The notes under the pieces are model-generated. The model worked only from the letters and a program-made list of their open reading frames with translations. It was not told where the DNA came from and did no database searches. A program made the translations under genes and the position numbers. Positions 51,549 to 52,974 of a stretch of DNA of 52,974 nucleotides are shown here, piece after piece. The DNA is from an uncultured Clostridia bacterium (GTDB taxonomy: Bacteria; Bacillota; Clostridia; Saccharofermentanales; Saccharofermentanaceae), in assembly GCA_947165785.1 (NCBI GenBank), contig CAMVBS010000008.1, positions 1 through 52,974 on the forward strand. Direction: 5' to 3'. Numbering within the stretch: the stretch's first letter is position 1; each line of letters opens with the position of its first letter.

Positions 51549-52814
51549 TCACTCAGTCTCTTTATTTACGAAGGTCGGTTCTGTCTTTGAATAGACGATC
51601 TTCTGTGAACTGTAAAGACTCTTGTATCCTGAGATCAGATATGTGATCCCGACAACAATAAGATAATACTCTGCCCTCTCAAACGTGAACATTTCACAGG
51701 CTATCATCAGTGATGCCAGAGGGCAGTTCGTTACGCCGCAAAATACGCCTACCAAACCAAGTGAAGCGCAAAGTTCAGGTGAAAAGCCTGCTATGTGTCC
51801 TACTACGGCACCGAATGTCGCTCCGATAAAGAAAGAAGGCACGATCTCGCCGCCTTTAAATCCGATACTCAGGGTTATTACGGTAAAGACCATCTTAAGT
51901 ATGAATGCCCACGGAACTGCTTCTCCCTTTTCAACTGCATTAAGGATGACATTTCCGCCGATTCCGTTATAGTCAGTTCCAAAGATCATTGTAAGTCCGA
52001 TAAGGACGATACTTCCCGCTATGATACGGATGAACTTGTTCCTGATCGTTTTCTCGAGAAGATGCTGTGTGGAATGAAGCAGCTGGCAGAACACCATGCT
52101 TATGACCGCACACAAGATTGCAAGGACAACAGTTACGATAACACCCTTTACGGTTACGCTTCCAACATCAGGAAGTTTATAAGGAACTGCCTGAACGCCG
52201 CAAAAGAGTGCAACTTCATGAGCTACGAGAGCCGCGACCGTGCAAGGAACAAGCGCGGAATAGTACATTATACCGACGCTTACTACCTCTATAGGAAAGA
52301 TAACAGCTGACAAAGGAAGTCCGAATACGGCGGAAAACGCAGCAGACATTCCGCACATGATAAGCGTTGTCTTATCCTTCTCGTTAAATCTCAGGACTTT
52401 GCTTATGGATTCACCGAGAGATCCGCCAAACTGCAAAGCTGCACCCTCACGGCCGGATGAGCCTCCGACCAGGTGTGTAAGGATCGTTGATATGATAATG
52501 AGCGGAGCCGTTCTGAAATGGATCTGGTTCTGGTTACGTATGGCACTTAAGACTGCATTTGTACCGCTGTCCTTCTCCCTGCCCGTTATCTTATAAAGAA
52601 GCACGGAGATAACTCCTGCGACAGGCATAAGGAATATGAGCCAGGAATGCTCTCCTCGAAGTTCAGTGACAAAGTTTATGCCCTTTACCATGACAACACC
52701 TACAAGACCGACGATAACGCCTGTAATACAAGCGAGCACGATCCATTTTGCAAGTGCTACAAGACTGTCAAAAAGGCTTTTGCCATCTTTTTTCCAGATC
52801 TTCTCGAATGACAT
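51549..52814 (-). CDS. CLC-family chloride channel / ion antiporter
   Basis: 421 aa from the ATG at 52814; a GTG at 52823 is less likely. About 14 helices in the CLC fold. The gating-glutamate motif is G121-R-E-G-A125 with AALQFGGSL, and the FKGGEIVPSFFIGATFG block near 320-340 replaces the usual G-x-F-x-P loop. The selectivity region reads S83-G-T-N86 instead of the chloride-type GSGIP. GREG-A/T-x-Q and an altered filter are also seen in fluoride-exporting CLC-F proteins, so fluoride is a candidate ion, but I cannot decide. A TATAAT box lies upstream on the minus strand. No fluoride riboswitch is visible in its leader. Confidence 0.85.
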   Translation of the reverse strand: MSFEKIWKKDGKSLFDSLVALAKWIVLACITGVIVGLVGVVMVKGINFVTELRGEHSWLIFLMPVAGVISVLLYKITGREKDSGTNAVLSAIRNQNQIHFRTAPLIIISTILTHLVGGSSGREGAALQFGGSLGESISKVLRFNEKDKTTLIMCGMSAAFSAVFGLPLSAVIFPIEVVSVGIMYYSALVPCTVAALVAHEVALFCGVQAVPYKLPDVGSVTVKGVIVTVVLAILCAVISMVFCQLLHSTQHLLEKTIRNKFIRIIAGSIVLIGLTMIFGTDYNGIGGNVILNAVEKGEAVPWAFILKMVFTVITLSIGFKGGEIVPSFFIGATFGAVVGHIAGFSPELCASLGLVGVFCGVTNCPLASLMIACEMFTFERAEYYLIVVGITYLISGYKSLYSSQKIVYSKTEPTFVNKETE

Positions 52815-52925
52815 AACTCCCACCCTTAATTTTTTCTAAGCTCAATATATTATAATAGGTTGTCTCGAAAATAAAAGCAGAATTATCAAAAGAGTCAGAA
52901 GGACTGCAAAAAAATACTAAGAGAA

Positions 52926-52974
52926 ATCGAGTAGGGGGAATTTAATCCCCCTCTCACACCACCGTACGTGCCGT
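52926..52974 (-). mobile_element. 3' end of a probable group II intron (rest beyond window)
   Basis: On the minus strand the last 49 bases read as part of domain V (GCACGTACGGTGGTGTGAGAG), then the domain VI hairpin GGGGGATTAAATTCCCCC and an end CTACTCGAT, with an unpaired A 7 bases from the 3' splice site as branch point and a terminal AT. These match bacterial group II introns. The intron body and its reverse transcriptase must lie to the right. Confidence 0.6.

Noticed and set aside
52815..52925. Fluoride riboswitch upstream of the CLC gene
   Set aside because: No matching conserved core was seen in the leader, only a promoter-like TATAAT.

Overview
The window reads as chromosome of a low-to-moderate GC anaerobic member of the Clostridia (Bacillota), of the gut or rumen type. 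Evidence: AddA/AddB recombination nucleases, an L27 with the Firmicute N-terminal extension plus its Prp protease, a DUF4364 regulator, the TIGR03960/TIGR03936 radical-SAM pair, a GGGtGRT protein, AGGAGG-type ribosome binding sites and TTGACA/TATAAT promoters. Nearly all genes are on the minus strand. No complete insertion sequence, prophage or CRISPR array is visible; the only mobile DNA is the 3' end of a probable group II intron at the right edge.

Layout, left to right. (1) 1-2606: a cut-off multi-pass acyltransferase-like gene behind a TetR regulator, a short decayed stretch, and a metallophosphatase. (2) 2711-10866: one long minus-strand unit from a near-consensus promoter at 10838-10866. 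It runs zinc-ribbon membrane protein, two tandem RpoD-type sigma factors, divergent RnfC, RnfD and RnfG homologues, and an unrecognised ten-helix membrane protein. A tRNA-Arg(CCT) and a terminator follow directly. RnfA, RnfB and RnfE are absent, and the RnfD homologue has lost its FMN-bearing threonine; this is the most unusual system in the window. (3) 10941-18369: tadA facing addB-addA. (4) 18449-23205: lipid genes (AMP-forming acyl ligase, PlsC-type acyltransferase, divergent lipid kinase, acyl carrier protein) with a MarR regulator whose promoter holds a palindrome. (5) 23202-29947: radical-SAM pair, two putative lipoproteins, pgi, and a DUF4364 gene that looks leaderless.

(6) 30130-36581: obg, rpmA, prp, rplU, a LacI-family regulator, an unknown membrane protein and murC. 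(7) 36633-44072: rpsF-ssb-rpsR, then rplI-dnaB-tilS-hpt-ftsH, the classic Firmicute order. (8) 44189-47708: prfA, a Sua5/TsaC protein fused to a phosphatase-like domain with a degenerate active-site loop, and a small membrane protein. (9) 47867-49707: a plus-strand pair, an IscU/NifU-like scaffold and a GGGtGRT protein, with the strongest codon bias in the window. (10) 49708-52974: a cytoplasmic GH43 glycosidase behind 21-bp-spaced direct repeats, a small membrane protein, a CLC-type transporter, and the intron end.

Two regulatory themes recur. Intrinsic terminators sit immediately upstream of obg and rplI inside otherwise continuous operons, which suggests ribosomal protein genes are transcribed well above the genes that follow. 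Several plus-strand genes carry a GATATAAT box so close to the ATG that the transcript would have no leader.
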